Source: Bacteroides stercoris ATCC 43183 (GTDB lineage Bacteria; Bacteroidota; Bacteroidia; Bacteroidales; Bacteroidaceae). From it: 64,000 nt of DNA. Under the pieces are notes generated by a model. It was not told where the DNA came from. It ran no database searches and saw only the letters and a list, made by a program, of their open reading frames with translations. The stretch's first letter is position 1; each line of letters opens with the position of its first letter. This document shows positions 18,631 to 26,892 of the stretch, one piece after another. A program made the position numbers and the translations under genes. The stretch covers positions 2,666,001 to 2,730,000 of the forward strand of contig NZ_CP102262.1 in assembly GCF_025147325.1 (NCBI RefSeq), written 5' to 3'.

Positions 18631-18705
18631 TCCCTTCTATTTTTCACCAAAGATAATTAATATTCCGGGAATTTCTTTTCCGGTATGCGAAAATACGGTT
18701 TTATG

Positions 18706-19134
18706 CTAACCGATCAGCGCCATATAAGCCAGTTCTCCGATGATAAACAAGCTGACTGCACCTATCAGAACCGCTTCGCCCAGCAAATACCCTAATGCTG
18801 CATGCAAAATAGTGCAGTGGTATTTGGATATTTCGCTATGATGCCGATGCCGCCAGGCTATCATTCCACACAAGGCGGGAGCAACGAACAGCAGGAATAT
18901 GAATCCCGCTGTCGATGCTCCCGACCACATGCCGCTTATTCCTAACAGAATTTCCATGAGCAAAGTTCCGCAGATAAGAAAAAGCATGAATAAGGAGAAT
19001 TTCGGAATGGCAGTTATCTGCTCTCTGCGCATTTTACGGATTAACCGTATGTAGGCTACTACTCCTGCAATGGGCAATGCAAGAAGAAAAAGAAGGATGA
19101 TAGTGGCCATTATATAGGACAAGATTATCTTCAT
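18706..19134 (-). CDS. Small integral membrane protein of unknown function
   Basis: 142 residues with four predicted membrane helices (about residues 6-28, 45-65, 70-92, 110-138) and a charged loop R-K-M-R-R-E-Q between the first two. No family recognised and no catalytic motif visible. It lies 75 bases upstream of the three-domain gene on the same strand; a short promoter-terminator unit lies ~390 bases further upstream. Confidence 0.55.
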   Translation of the reverse strand: MKIILSYIMATIILLFLLALPIAGVVAYIRLIRKMRREQITAIPKFSLFMLFLICGTLLMEILLGISGMWSGASTAGFIFLLFVAPALCGMIAWRHRHHSEISKYHCTILHAALGYLLGEAVLIGAVSLFIIGELAYMALIG

Positions 19135-19522
19135 TTTCGGTAAATATTATTTTTCTTTTCCAAACAGTAAGTACATATAATTAGCTAATGGAGTATTTTA
19201 TTGATACAAACTGATTTAAACTATTTGCTTCTCTCAAATTAAAAGGTACTGACGAGAACCTTTGATGCAAATATATAAGAAAGAAAATATAAAACCAAAC
19301 AACCGATTGGTTTTTGAAAAATAAGAAAGAAAAACCGGAAAAGTGGCTGGAAAATTAATCAGGAGTGGACAGGAAAACCGGGAGTGTTATAATTGTTTCT
19401 GAATACGAGATACATTATGATTCCCGTTAAAGCATGCTATAAATAGAGGAAATGGTGGTAAAAGGCACTGCAACGTAAAAAAGATGGTTCCGAAAAAAGA
19501 AGCGGATGAAATGCATGGGCAT

Positions 19523-19584
19523 AAAAAAAGGAGTACCGCTGTACTCCAACCTTTGTTAACCTTAAATCTAATACTATGAAAAAC
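19523..19584 (-). ncRNA. Putative ~60-nt terminated transcript (small RNA or attenuated leader)
   Basis: On the minus strand a strong promoter (19590-19621) is followed within ~40 bases by a perfect hairpin GGAGTAC-CGCT-GTACTCC (19530-19547; shown as plus strand) and seven T residues (19529-19523), a textbook intrinsic terminator. The expected product is a short RNA of about 60 nt. It could be a stand-alone small RNA or an attenuator leader of the membrane-protein gene 390 bases downstream. I cannot assign it to a known RNA family. Confidence 0.55.
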
Positions 19585-19589
19585 ACGTT

Positions 19590-19621
19590 GCAAAGATACG
19601 GACATTTGATAAATCTGCAAA
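19590..19621 (-). promoter_or_regulatory. Strong Bacteroides-type promoter
   Basis: Reverse strand: TTTG (19621-19618), exactly 19 bases, then TATCTTTGC (19598-19590). Both boxes and the spacing match the Bacteroides housekeeping consensus. It drives the short terminated transcript at 19523-19584. Confidence 0.75.
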
Positions 19622-19917
19622 TTATCCAAGAAAAAAAGCATGTTTTATAACATTTATTATAAGATTGAACTTCTTTTTCGGACTTGTTTAAATTTTGTTC
19701 GGTATTCTTCTCAGAGCTGTTTTGCAGTTGTCTGAGGAGTATAACGGGCTATGTGACGAATAAAAACAAGAGAACAAGCCGGAAAGAGACTCGGAAGAAG
19801 CCTGAATAAAATTCTTTTTTAGCTTGTAAATGTCAGGGGAAATTGTGAATATTTGTATTATAAAAATCATAACTCTGCTAAGAGCGGTATATATTAACTG
19901 AATTATCGGTATATGAT

Positions 19918-20433
19918 ATGACAAATAAACAAATGAACCCGGAGAGCATTGACAGAATAGAACATAGTACTTATACGCCTCTGGAAAAGAAATATCTGAA
20001 AGTGCAGTTTGTCAAAGTGGCATTGGTTTATCTCAGCCTTATGGCTGTTTCGCTTTTTCTTCTTTGTGCAGAGGGGTTTGCCTACCGGTATGCCGCTACT
20101 ATCATTGTTGAATGCGGTTTGCTTGTAGCATCCGTTGTTAATTTGCTGATTCTTCCCAAGGCATACAACTATAAAGGATTCGTTATTCGTGAGCACGATA
20201 TAACCTTTCGCTCCGGGATTATCTTTCCTTCGGTTATTACCGTTCCTTTCTGTAAAATTCAGCAGGTGAGTGTTTGTCAGAATCCTGTTACACGTCTGTT
20301 TGGACTGTATTCCGTTGACTTGGTAAACGGAGCCCAATTGTTGGCTACAATCAGAATTCCCGGACTGACGGAAGAGAGAGCAGATAAAGTGAAGGCGCTT
20401 GTCATAGAAAGTATAAAAAATGAAAACAAATGA
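19918..20433 (+). CDS. Bacterial PH-domain membrane protein (YdbS-like)
   Basis: 171 residues. Two membrane helices (about residues 37-55 and 59-78) are followed by a bacterial PH (bPH2/DUF304-type) domain, seen in F-V-I-R-E-H-D-I-T-F-R-S-G-I-I and I-Q-Q-V-S-V-C-Q-N-P-V-T-R-L-F-G-L-Y-S-V. The layout matches YdbS, which is usually encoded next to the larger YdbT; here the next gene overlaps by 14 bases and is that partner. The pair's biochemical role is not established. Confidence 0.82.
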   Translation: MTNKQMNPESIDRIEHSTYTPLEKKYLKVQFVKVALVYLSLMAVSLFLLCAEGFAYRYAATIIVECGLLVASVVNLLILPKAYNYKGFVIREHDITFRSGIIFPSVITVPFCKIQQVSVCQNPVTRLFGLYSVDLVNGAQLLATIRIPGLTEERADKVKALVIESIKNENK

Positions 20434-21862
20434 TTTCTCTGCGCCGAGGCGAATGAGTAAAAGCGCGTTCGTAATATTCCTTGTCAACAACCTATGGCTT
20501 TATGCGAAGTATTTTCTTTTTATAGTCATTCTTGAATTGTTTAATTCGGAAAAGAAATTATCTTTTATTGAAGCGGCTTTGGATTTTTTGGTTGTTTTGG
20601 CAATCTGTCTGACCTTGGCAGCAGTCATTGCTTTTATCAATTATTATTCCAAAAAGTATTATGTGGAGAATGGAAATCTGATTTTCATTCACGGTTTGGT
20701 ACGTAAGGAAATTACCAGTATATCTTTGACGAAAATTCATTCTTTGCGTACTAAACAGGGATTGATTTATCGTTTGCTGGATATGAAGGGAGTATCATTT
20801 GATACGCTTGCATCGCAATCGGAAGAAATAGAAATGATTCTTGACAATGAAGATTGGGAAGCATTGCTCAGCCGGATAGAAACTTTGGATAGTCAGACAC
20901 AGATACAGGCATCCGAAGCAGATAAGATTGAAGAGAAAACCGATGGATACACTACCAAGTTGAGCGTTGGTAATTTGAATCTGATTAAAGGAGCACTTTG
21001 TCAAAACCACCTTCGGGGCATGGTTGTATTTGGAAGTATTTTAGTTACTTTATATGACCAGATTATATCGGTCAATGAAAATGCTGTGGAATATTTTTAT
21101 GGTTACATGGCTACACATGCCGATTTCTTACGGCTTTCATTATCAAGTTGTATCACTGTTGCCGCTATCTTGTATATAGTTACATTGCTACTATGGTTGG
21201 GTAAAGTCTTTTTGCGCTATTTCAATATGGATATACGTATAGACCGGGAACAGCTGTTCTTTGAGAGCGGACTGATTTCGCGTAATAGCAGCCGGTTCTC
21301 ATACGATAAGATTTGTACTGTTTATATCAAGCGGAATATCATTGAAAAATGGTTGGCTTGCAGCACTGTTATGCTGAAACAGGCATTGAATGCCACTGAC
21401 AGGAATAGAGGAGCGGATGTCAGAATTTATGGTTCAGACTCTGCTACAACTTTTCTGGACTGGTGGTTGGGAAAGGATTATGCATCTTCGCAACCTATCG
21501 TTTCTGCTCAATCCGGATACGGCTTATTAGGCTATACCATCCGGTTCGATCTGTTGGTTTCGCTTGCAGCCGGTATAGCCTTATGCTATTTTCAATATTA
21601 CGGTTGGCTTTGGCTCCCGGTCGTTTATATGCTGATATCCCTGATAAAAGGGATTTTTGCCGTACGTCGGAGTTCTATCACTTTAAAAGAGGATTATGTG
21701 GAAATCAATTCAGGAAAGTTTGCAGAAGTGAAAAACTATTTCAAATATTCGAACATGGAAGTGGTTCGCATGACAGCTACTCCTTTTACTCCTTTTTATC
21801 ACAGAGTAAATCTTGTCATTTCTACCAATGGTTCCCTACCAATGGTTCCTCCTTTACCATAA
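20420..21862 (+). CDS. Bacterial PH-domain membrane protein (YdbT-like), C-terminus frameshifted
   Basis: 480 codons as read. Repeated bPH2 domains alternate with paired membrane helices: G-N-L-I-F-I-H-G-L-V-R-K-E (domain 1), L-F-F-E-S-G-L-I-S-R-N-S-S-R-F (domain 2), and a third near the end. A perfect 14-bp tandem duplication at 21822-21849 shifts the frame, so the protein ends in T-N-G-S-L-P-M-V-P-P-L-P. With one copy removed the frame continues S-S-F-T-I-R-S-L-K-E-Q-E-A to a TGA at 21930, restoring the family's usual C-terminus. Function unknown; the truncated form loses ~25 residues of the last PH domain. Confidence 0.8.
   Translation: MKTNDFSAPRRMSKSAFVIFLVNNLWLYAKYFLFIVILELFNSEKKLSFIEAALDFLVVLAICLTLAAVIAFINYYSKKYYVENGNLIFIHGLVRKEITSISLTKIHSLRTKQGLIYRLLDMKGVSFDTLASQSEEIEMILDNEDWEALLSRIETLDSQTQIQASEADKIEEKTDGYTTKLSVGNLNLIKGALCQNHLRGMVVFGSILVTLYDQIISVNENAVEYFYGYMATHADFLRLSLSSCITVAAILYIVTLLLWLGKVFLRYFNMDIRIDREQLFFESGLISRNSSRFSYDKICTVYIKRNIIEKWLACSTVMLKQALNATDRNRGADVRIYGSDSATTFLDWWLGKDYASSQPIVSAQSGYGLLGYTIRFDLLVSLAAGIALCYFQYYGWLWLPVVYMLISLIKGIFAVRRSSITLKEDYVEINSGKFAEVKNYFKYSNMEVVRMTATPFTPFYHRVNLVISTNGSLPMVPPLP
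21822..21849 (+). repeat. Perfect 14-bp tandem duplication causing frameshift
   Basis: CTACCAATGGTTCC occurs twice head to tail at 21822-21835 and 21836-21849. Fourteen extra bases shift the reading frame of the PH-domain gene near its 3' end. Slippage between the copies could restore the frame. Confidence 0.92.
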
Positions 21863-21959
21863 GAAGCCTGAAAGAACAAGAAGCTAAGGAAATCTATGAA
21901 TTGCTGCTGTATAATTGCTATATCAAATGAGGCTGATGGAGGCTTGCTGTTTATTCCAT

Positions 21960-22002
21960 CGGCGGAATTATCTGTGCACATATATTAATTCCGCCGTTTT
22001 TT
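21960..22002 (+). terminator. Intrinsic terminator after the PH-domain pair
   Basis: Stem CGGCGGAATTA (21960-21970) pairs perfectly with TAATTCCGCCG (21986-21996), followed by six T residues. It lies 30 bases after the restored TGA at 21930, which supports 21930 as the ancestral gene end. Confidence 0.88.
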
Positions 22003-22024
22003 CTCTATCTCTTTTTTAGGAATT

Positions 22025-23692
22025 TCAGCCTTTGGCTTCCTGATACATAAAGCGTTTGATACTCTTCTTGGCGGTCTTTTCAAACTCCTCGAAGTGTATT
22101 TTTACTTTGGTAATCTGGCAATATGCCGGCAGAAGCAGGTTCAGTTCGTTCCGGTTGGCTTCCATTGCCTTTTCTATATCGGTTTGTTGCAGGCCGTGGG
22201 CAAAGGCATCGTCGAAGTCGGGATAAATCAGGGCTACGAGTTTGTCATGCTGCAATACAATCAACGATTCCGAGACGTAAGGCATGTTATTCAGTTTGCT
22301 TTCTATCTCTTCGGGATAAATGTTCTGTCCGCTGGAAGTGAGAAGCATATTCTTGCTGCGCCCGCGTACGGTGACGTAGCCGTCGGCATCCATTGTGGCG
22401 AGGTCGCCTGTGTGCAGCCAGCCGTTGACATCTATGATTTGGGAAGTGGCTTCGGCATTCTTGTAATAGCCCAGCATAAGGTTGCTTCCCCGGCAGATGA
22501 TTTCGCCCGCTACATGCTGAGGATCGGGAGAATCTATCTTTACTTCCATGCGGGTAGTGGCCTTTCCGCACGAAGCGAGCTTCAGGGTTTCCCAGCGGCT
22601 AGAGCAGATGATAGGACCGCATTCCGTCATGCCGTAGGCAATGGTGTAGGGGAAGCCTATCTGTTTGAGGAAGCGTTCCACGTCGGCGTTGAAAGGTGCG
22701 CCGCCGATGATGATTTCATCGAAATTGCCGCCGAAGACATCCATAGCCTTTTTGCGCATGTCCGCTTTTATCTTATCGTTGACGATAGGCATCCGTAACA
22801 GCAGCTTGCCTATCTTGTTGTCTATGAGTGGCAGGATGTTTTTCTTGATAATCTTCTCTACGATGAGCGGCACGCAGGATATGACGCGCGGCTTGATTTC
22901 GGAGAATGACTGCGCGATAATCTTTGGCGACGGCATGCGGGTGAGGAAATAAAGGTGTGCACCTGCCGAGAAACCGTAAAGAAAATCGTAGACCATGCCG
23001 AAAACATGCCCCAGAGGGAGCATGGATACGATATGGTCGCCGGGACGTACGGGCAGCATTTCGTGGCAATAGGCTATATTGGACCATAAGCTGCGGTAGG
23101 GCAGCATCACGCCTTTGGAATAGCCGGTAGTGCCGGACGTATAATTGATAACCGCCAACTCTTCGGGCGACTGTTCTTTGCGGTAGCAGATATGTTCAGG
23201 ACGGAAGTTCTTAGGATAGCGCGTGCCGTAGATGGCGTTGCGGTGTTCGAAAGCTTCCATGAGCCGTTCGTCCCGGCAGACAACCGGAGTAAAATCCGTC
23301 AGCAAGACAACTCCCATAAGCAACGGCATGGCTTCTTCGTTCAAGTTCTCCCAAGCCCGGTCGCCGACAAAAAGGAGTTTGGCTTCGGAGTGGTTGACGA
23401 TATTATGTATGTTGTCTGCTTTGAATTCGTGAAGAATAGGAACGATTACAGCACCATAAGTCACTGTTGCCAAAAAGCAAACCGCCCAATGGGCACTGTT
23501 ACGACCGCATACGGCTATTTTATCACCGGGCTGGATACCGGCGCTTTCCAATACGATATGAAATTTAGCGATCTTGCGGGCAACATCTTTATATTGTAGG
23601 GTTATTCCTTGATAGTCTGTCAGAGCGTTTCTGTCCCAGTTTTGTATGATGCTTTGTTCGATATAGTCGATGAACAGTTGTTCTTGTTTCAT
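22025..23692 (-). CDS. AMP-forming acyl-CoA ligase (long-chain fatty acid-CoA ligase type)
   Basis: 555 residues. The AMP-binding signature Y-T-S-G-T-T-G-Y-S-K-G-V (P-loop, about residues 189-200) is followed by the A-Y-G-M-T-E-C-G-P motif, the hinge region W-L-H-T-G-D-L-A-T-M-D and a C-terminal Lys in K-S-I-K-R-F. The enzyme should activate a fatty acid to acyl-AMP and then to acyl-CoA in the cytoplasm. The chain length used is not evident. Transcribed alone from a promoter at 23724-23755. Confidence 0.88.
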   Translation of the reverse strand: MKQEQLFIDYIEQSIIQNWDRNALTDYQGITLQYKDVARKIAKFHIVLESAGIQPGDKIAVCGRNSAHWAVCFLATVTYGAVIVPILHEFKADNIHNIVNHSEAKLLFVGDRAWENLNEEAMPLLMGVVLLTDFTPVVCRDERLMEAFEHRNAIYGTRYPKNFRPEHICYRKEQSPEELAVINYTSGTTGYSKGVMLPYRSLWSNIAYCHEMLPVRPGDHIVSMLPLGHVFGMVYDFLYGFSAGAHLYFLTRMPSPKIIAQSFSEIKPRVISCVPLIVEKIIKKNILPLIDNKIGKLLLRMPIVNDKIKADMRKKAMDVFGGNFDEIIIGGAPFNADVERFLKQIGFPYTIAYGMTECGPIICSSRWETLKLASCGKATTRMEVKIDSPDPQHVAGEIICRGSNLMLGYYKNAEATSQIIDVNGWLHTGDLATMDADGYVTVRGRSKNMLLTSSGQNIYPEEIESKLNNMPYVSESLIVLQHDKLVALIYPDFDDAFAHGLQQTDIEKAMEANRNELNLLLPAYCQITKVKIHFEEFEKTAKKSIKRFMYQEAKG

Positions 23693-23723
23693 GCGTATAT
23701 TTGCACACTTTAGTTAAAACTGC

Positions 23724-23755
23724 GCAAATATAGGGCTTATAGTGATGCAATGCAA
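23724..23755 (-). promoter_or_regulatory. Promoter of the acyl-CoA ligase gene
   Basis: Reverse strand carries TTG, a 20-base gap and TATATTTGC (23732-23724), a good Bacteroides-type promoter about 30 bases before the ATG at 23692. Confidence 0.6.
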
Positions 23756-23805
23756 GTGGTTTAAAGTTTTTTTCATGAGGGTATGTCAAATTTAAAATTC
23801 GCTTA

Positions 23806-23905
23806 CTATTTGTTTTTTTAGGCATGGGATTACATAGGTTTCACGGAAAAAGAATAAAGAAAATCTGTGTTTTCCGTATAATTCCGTGCCTAAAAAAACA
23901 AATAG
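23806..23905. repeat. REP-like palindrome, copy 2
   Basis: About 32 bases beginning CTATTTGTTTTTTTAGGCA recur in inverted form at the right end (several mismatches) around a loop that again contains TTCACGGAAAAA. Related to the copy at 659-725; both lie between genes. It may act as a transcription end for the antiporter gene, which stops at 23928. Confidence 0.65.
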
Positions 23906-23927
23906 TGTATTTTCTCCCTCTTATTTC

Positions 23928-25382
23928 CTATTCTTTGGTCTTTTCAGAAATAAGCAGCAATTTGTCTCCCACATGAAGTTTCAGAGTGCCGTTGGGTATC
24001 AGGTATTCGTTGTCGCGTTTCACTATCATAACGAGAGTTCCCTGGGGCAGGTTCATGTCTTTGAGGGTATCGCCTTTCGCGTCGAGCATCTCCCGGGTGA
24101 CGGTTACATCGCGCAGGTCGGAGTCGATATCTTCGGGCAGTTCCACTCCGAAGTCGTTACCTGTCTTTTCCATCGGGGTGGAAAGCCCCATGATGCGTGC
24201 TACTTTAGAGACGGTAGTACCTTGGATGACGAGTGAGAGGATGGTGATGAAGAACACGATGTTGAAGATTACATCTGCTCCCGGCACACCTGCCACTACC
24301 GGATAGGTAGCGAAGATAATGGGAACCGCGCCTCGCAACCCTACCCAGGACACAAACATTTTGGACTTCATATTGATACGTTTCCCGAACGGGAGCAGGC
24401 AGAGGAATATGCTGAGCGGACGTCCTATGACAATCATGAATACGCCGATGAGCAATGCCACGACTGCCACTTCCAGCATTTCGTGCGGGTTCACCAGCAG
24501 ACCGAGACAGAGGAACATGATGATCTGGAAAAGCCATGTCAGTCCATCCATAAACGTGTAAATCTCTTTGCGGTGCATGATTTTGTTGTTACCCACCATC
24601 ATGCCGGCAATGTAGACGGCGAGGTATCCGTTGCCCTTCATCAGATCGGTAATGGAGAAGGTAAAGAATACGAACGACAACAGCAGAATGGGGTAGAGCG
24701 ACTGGTTGTCTATATTCAGCCTGTTGAGCATAAGGATGGCCAGCTTGCCCAGCAGATAGCCGGCGGCAGCACCTACCACAAATTGTATTACGAAAGAGAA
24801 AGCTATCTGCGAAGCACCCATACCCGAGGACTGGATGAGCTGGATAAGTACGACAGTCAGCATATAGGCCATCGGGTCGTTGCTTCCGCTTTCCAACTCC
24901 AGCATGGGACGCAGATTGTGCTTCAGGTTCATCTTCTGCGAGCGCAGGATGGCGAATACCGATGCCGAGTCCGTAGACGACATAGTGGAAGCCAGCAGCA
25001 GGGAGGTGATGAGCGGCAGGTGGATATTGGTCCAGCTCATGCCCGACAACCACCATATAAACAGTCCGGTAAACAGTGCCGTCAGCAGCACACCGAAAGT
25101 AGACAGTACAATACCGGGGGAGAGGATAGGCTTGATTTCGGTGAACTTGGTATCCATTCCGCCCGAAAACAGGATAATGCTCAAAGCCACCATACCGATG
25201 AACTGCGCTTCTTTGGCGTTGTGGAATTGCAATCCGAGTCCGTCGCTGCCGAAAAGCATGCCCACCACAAGAAAAAGTAACAAGGCGGGAACTCCGAAAC
25301 GGTAACCGGTTTTGCCAACGATGATGCTGACAAAAAGTAAAATAGAACCTACAAGTAAAATGTTTTCAGCTGTAAATAGCAT
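23928..25382 (-). CDS. K+/H+ antiporter, CPA1 family with RCK-C (TrkA-C) domain (CvrA/NhaP2-like)
   Basis: Start set at 25382 (M-L-F-T-A-E-N-I-L-L-V-G), giving 484 residues; the longer start at 25436 would lie upstream of the transcription start set by a promoter at 25433-25465. About twelve to thirteen membrane helices occupy residues 1-380; the A-S-T-M-S-S-T-D-S-A-S-V-F segment holds the ion-binding Asp typical of CPA1 exchangers. The C-terminal ~80 residues (I-D-S-D-L-R-D-V onward, ending L-H-V-G-D-K-L-L-L-I-S) are a TrkA-C domain. It likely exports K+ (or Na+) in exchange for protons at the inner membrane. Confidence 0.87.
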   Translation of the reverse strand: MLFTAENILLVGSILLFVSIIVGKTGYRFGVPALLLFLVVGMLFGSDGLGLQFHNAKEAQFIGMVALSIILFSGGMDTKFTEIKPILSPGIVLSTFGVLLTALFTGLFIWWLSGMSWTNIHLPLITSLLLASTMSSTDSASVFAILRSQKMNLKHNLRPMLELESGSNDPMAYMLTVVLIQLIQSSGMGASQIAFSFVIQFVVGAAAGYLLGKLAILMLNRLNIDNQSLYPILLLSFVFFTFSITDLMKGNGYLAVYIAGMMVGNNKIMHRKEIYTFMDGLTWLFQIIMFLCLGLLVNPHEMLEVAVVALLIGVFMIVIGRPLSIFLCLLPFGKRINMKSKMFVSWVGLRGAVPIIFATYPVVAGVPGADVIFNIVFFITILSLVIQGTTVSKVARIMGLSTPMEKTGNDFGVELPEDIDSDLRDVTVTREMLDAKGDTLKDMNLPQGTLVMIVKRDNEYLIPNGTLKLHVGDKLLLISEKTKE

Positions 25383-25432
25383 AAATAGTGTGTTATGAGT
25401 TTTATTGGAAAATGCTTTTCGTACCTTTGTGT

Positions 25433-25465
25433 ACAAAGATATTCATTCTTGACAACAAAACCAAA
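25433..25465 (-). promoter_or_regulatory. Promoter of the antiporter gene
   Basis: Reverse strand: TTTG (25465-25462), 20 bases, TATCTTTGT (25441-25433). The -7 box overlaps the longer in-frame ATG at 25436, which argues for the internal start at 25382. Confidence 0.6.
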
Positions 25466-25476
25466 ACTTAATTGGT

Positions 25477-26892
25477 TCAATTAAATTTCAATACAAAAGT
25501 TGTCTCCTTCCCGGCTATCAGAGAGAGGCTTCCGCCGGATAAGCGCATGATTTGCCGGGAGATGCTCAGTCCGATGCCGCTTCCGTTTTCTTTGGTGGTG
25601 AAGAAAGGAATGAAAATATGCCCGGCAATGTCCGGGGGGATGGCAGGGCCGTTGTTGGATATTTCTATCAGTACGGCTTCGGCTTCGTTGCAGTAGGCGC
25701 GTATGTTGATGTGTTTTTCCGTAGTCGCTGCGTTTGTTTCCGCTGTTGTTTCCGCATTTGTCCCCGTTGCTGCCGGAGCACCCGTTTCAAAAGCCTGTAT
25801 GGCGTTTTTCAGTAAGTTTATGATGACTTGCGAAATGAGGTTTTCGTCGGCATAGAGTATCAAATCGTCGGGAACGATGGAAACATTGAACGTAACCGGG
25901 GTGTCGGGATATTGATGGCGCGCCAGTTCCGCCATACGGTTGATGAAGCCTTTGAGGTAGAACAGGGACGGTTCGGGAGTGGGGATGCGCGTAAACCTGC
26001 GGTAGGATTCTACGAAAGCGAGCAACCCTTTGCCTGTGGTACTGATTGTTTGCAGACCGTGCCGCATCTCTTCTTTCGATATCCGGGCTTCGGTCAGTTT
26101 CAGCAGGGTGTCGCTCAGGGAAGTGATGGGGGTTACGGCGTTCATGATTTCATGGGTCAGCACGCGTGTAAGGCGTATCCAGGAGTCTATCTCCTTTTCG
26201 TCCAGTTCGTTGTTGATGTCGTTCAGGGCGAGGATGCGCAGGTGCTCTTGGCGTACGGTGATGTCGCTGACGCGGACAGATAGGTTTACGGTTCCGCGTT
26301 CGTTGCCGAATGCCGCCTGGAACTTGTCGCCGGGACGGCAGGCGGTGAGCGTATCCGTCAGATGGGCGTCCACGCGCGACAGTTGGCGGACGTGCGTAAA
26401 TACTTCCAGTCCGAGCAGGCGCAGGGCTTCGTTGTTCTTTTGATAGACGGCTCCGTTGTCGTTCAGCACGATGATACCGGTGTTTACACAGTCGAGGATA
26501 AGCTCGTAGTACTTCTCCCGTTGGGCGGTTTCACTCTTTACATTATGCAGGATACGGGCTACGCGGTTCAGCGAACGGTTTACGAGGCGGTTGTCTTCGG
26601 TTCCATCCGTTTCGGAGAAGTGGATGGTGGTATCGTTGTTTTCGATGGCATCGAGCATGAAAAGAACTTTACGGGTGTGGCGGCGGTACAACCGCTGCTG
26701 CCAGTATACTGCCAAAGGAAGAAGCACGGTGAACAGGACAGCCCAGAGCAGAGGGTCGCCCCAACCATACGCACCCGGCGGCTTCAGAAAGAACAGCGTC
26801 CACATTATGCTGGCAGCCGTGGCTGTGAGCAGGCTGACGACAGTCCGGAAAACGTAATATTGGCTGATATCCTTAGATTTTTCAAAGCCCAT
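25477..26892 (-). CDS. Sensor histidine kinase (NtrY/AtoS-like)
   Basis: 471 residues. Two N-terminal membrane helices (about residues 15-32 and 42-60) with almost no periplasmic loop, a PAS-like region (D-C-V-N-T-G-I-I-V-L-N-D-N-G-A-V), a dimerisation helix with the phospho-acceptor His in V-L-T-H-E-I-M-N-A-V-T-P, and a catalytic domain with N-L-L-K-N-A-I-Q-A-F and G-S-G-I-G-L-S. The lack of an outside loop suggests it senses an internal or membrane signal. Its start overlaps the stop of the response-regulator gene upstream by 11 bases, so the two are coupled and presumably a pair. Confidence 0.92.
   Translation of the reverse strand: MGFEKSKDISQYYVFRTVVSLLTATAASIMWTLFFLKPPGAYGWGDPLLWAVLFTVLLPLAVYWQQRLYRRHTRKVLFMLDAIENNDTTIHFSETDGTEDNRLVNRSLNRVARILHNVKSETAQREKYYELILDCVNTGIIVLNDNGAVYQKNNEALRLLGLEVFTHVRQLSRVDAHLTDTLTACRPGDKFQAAFGNERGTVNLSVRVSDITVRQEHLRILALNDINNELDEKEIDSWIRLTRVLTHEIMNAVTPITSLSDTLLKLTEARISKEEMRHGLQTISTTGKGLLAFVESYRRFTRIPTPEPSLFYLKGFINRMAELARHQYPDTPVTFNVSIVPDDLILYADENLISQVIINLLKNAIQAFETGAPAATGTNAETTAETNAATTEKHINIRAYCNEAEAVLIEISNNGPAIPPDIAGHIFIPFFTTKENGSGIGLSISRQIMRLSGGSLSLIAGKETTFVLKFN

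Larger units (their letters stand above)
19135..19917. other. Long intergenic region
   Basis: 783 AT-rich bases between divergent genes. Apart from the short minus-strand transcription unit at 19523-19621 I see no convincing gene; short open frames on either strand lack family resemblance and good starts. Confidence 0.55.

Noticed and set aside
25383..25436. N-terminal extension of the antiporter from the ATG at 25436
   Set aside because: The -7 box of its promoter overlaps that ATG; the internal ATG at 25382 starts the first membrane helix.
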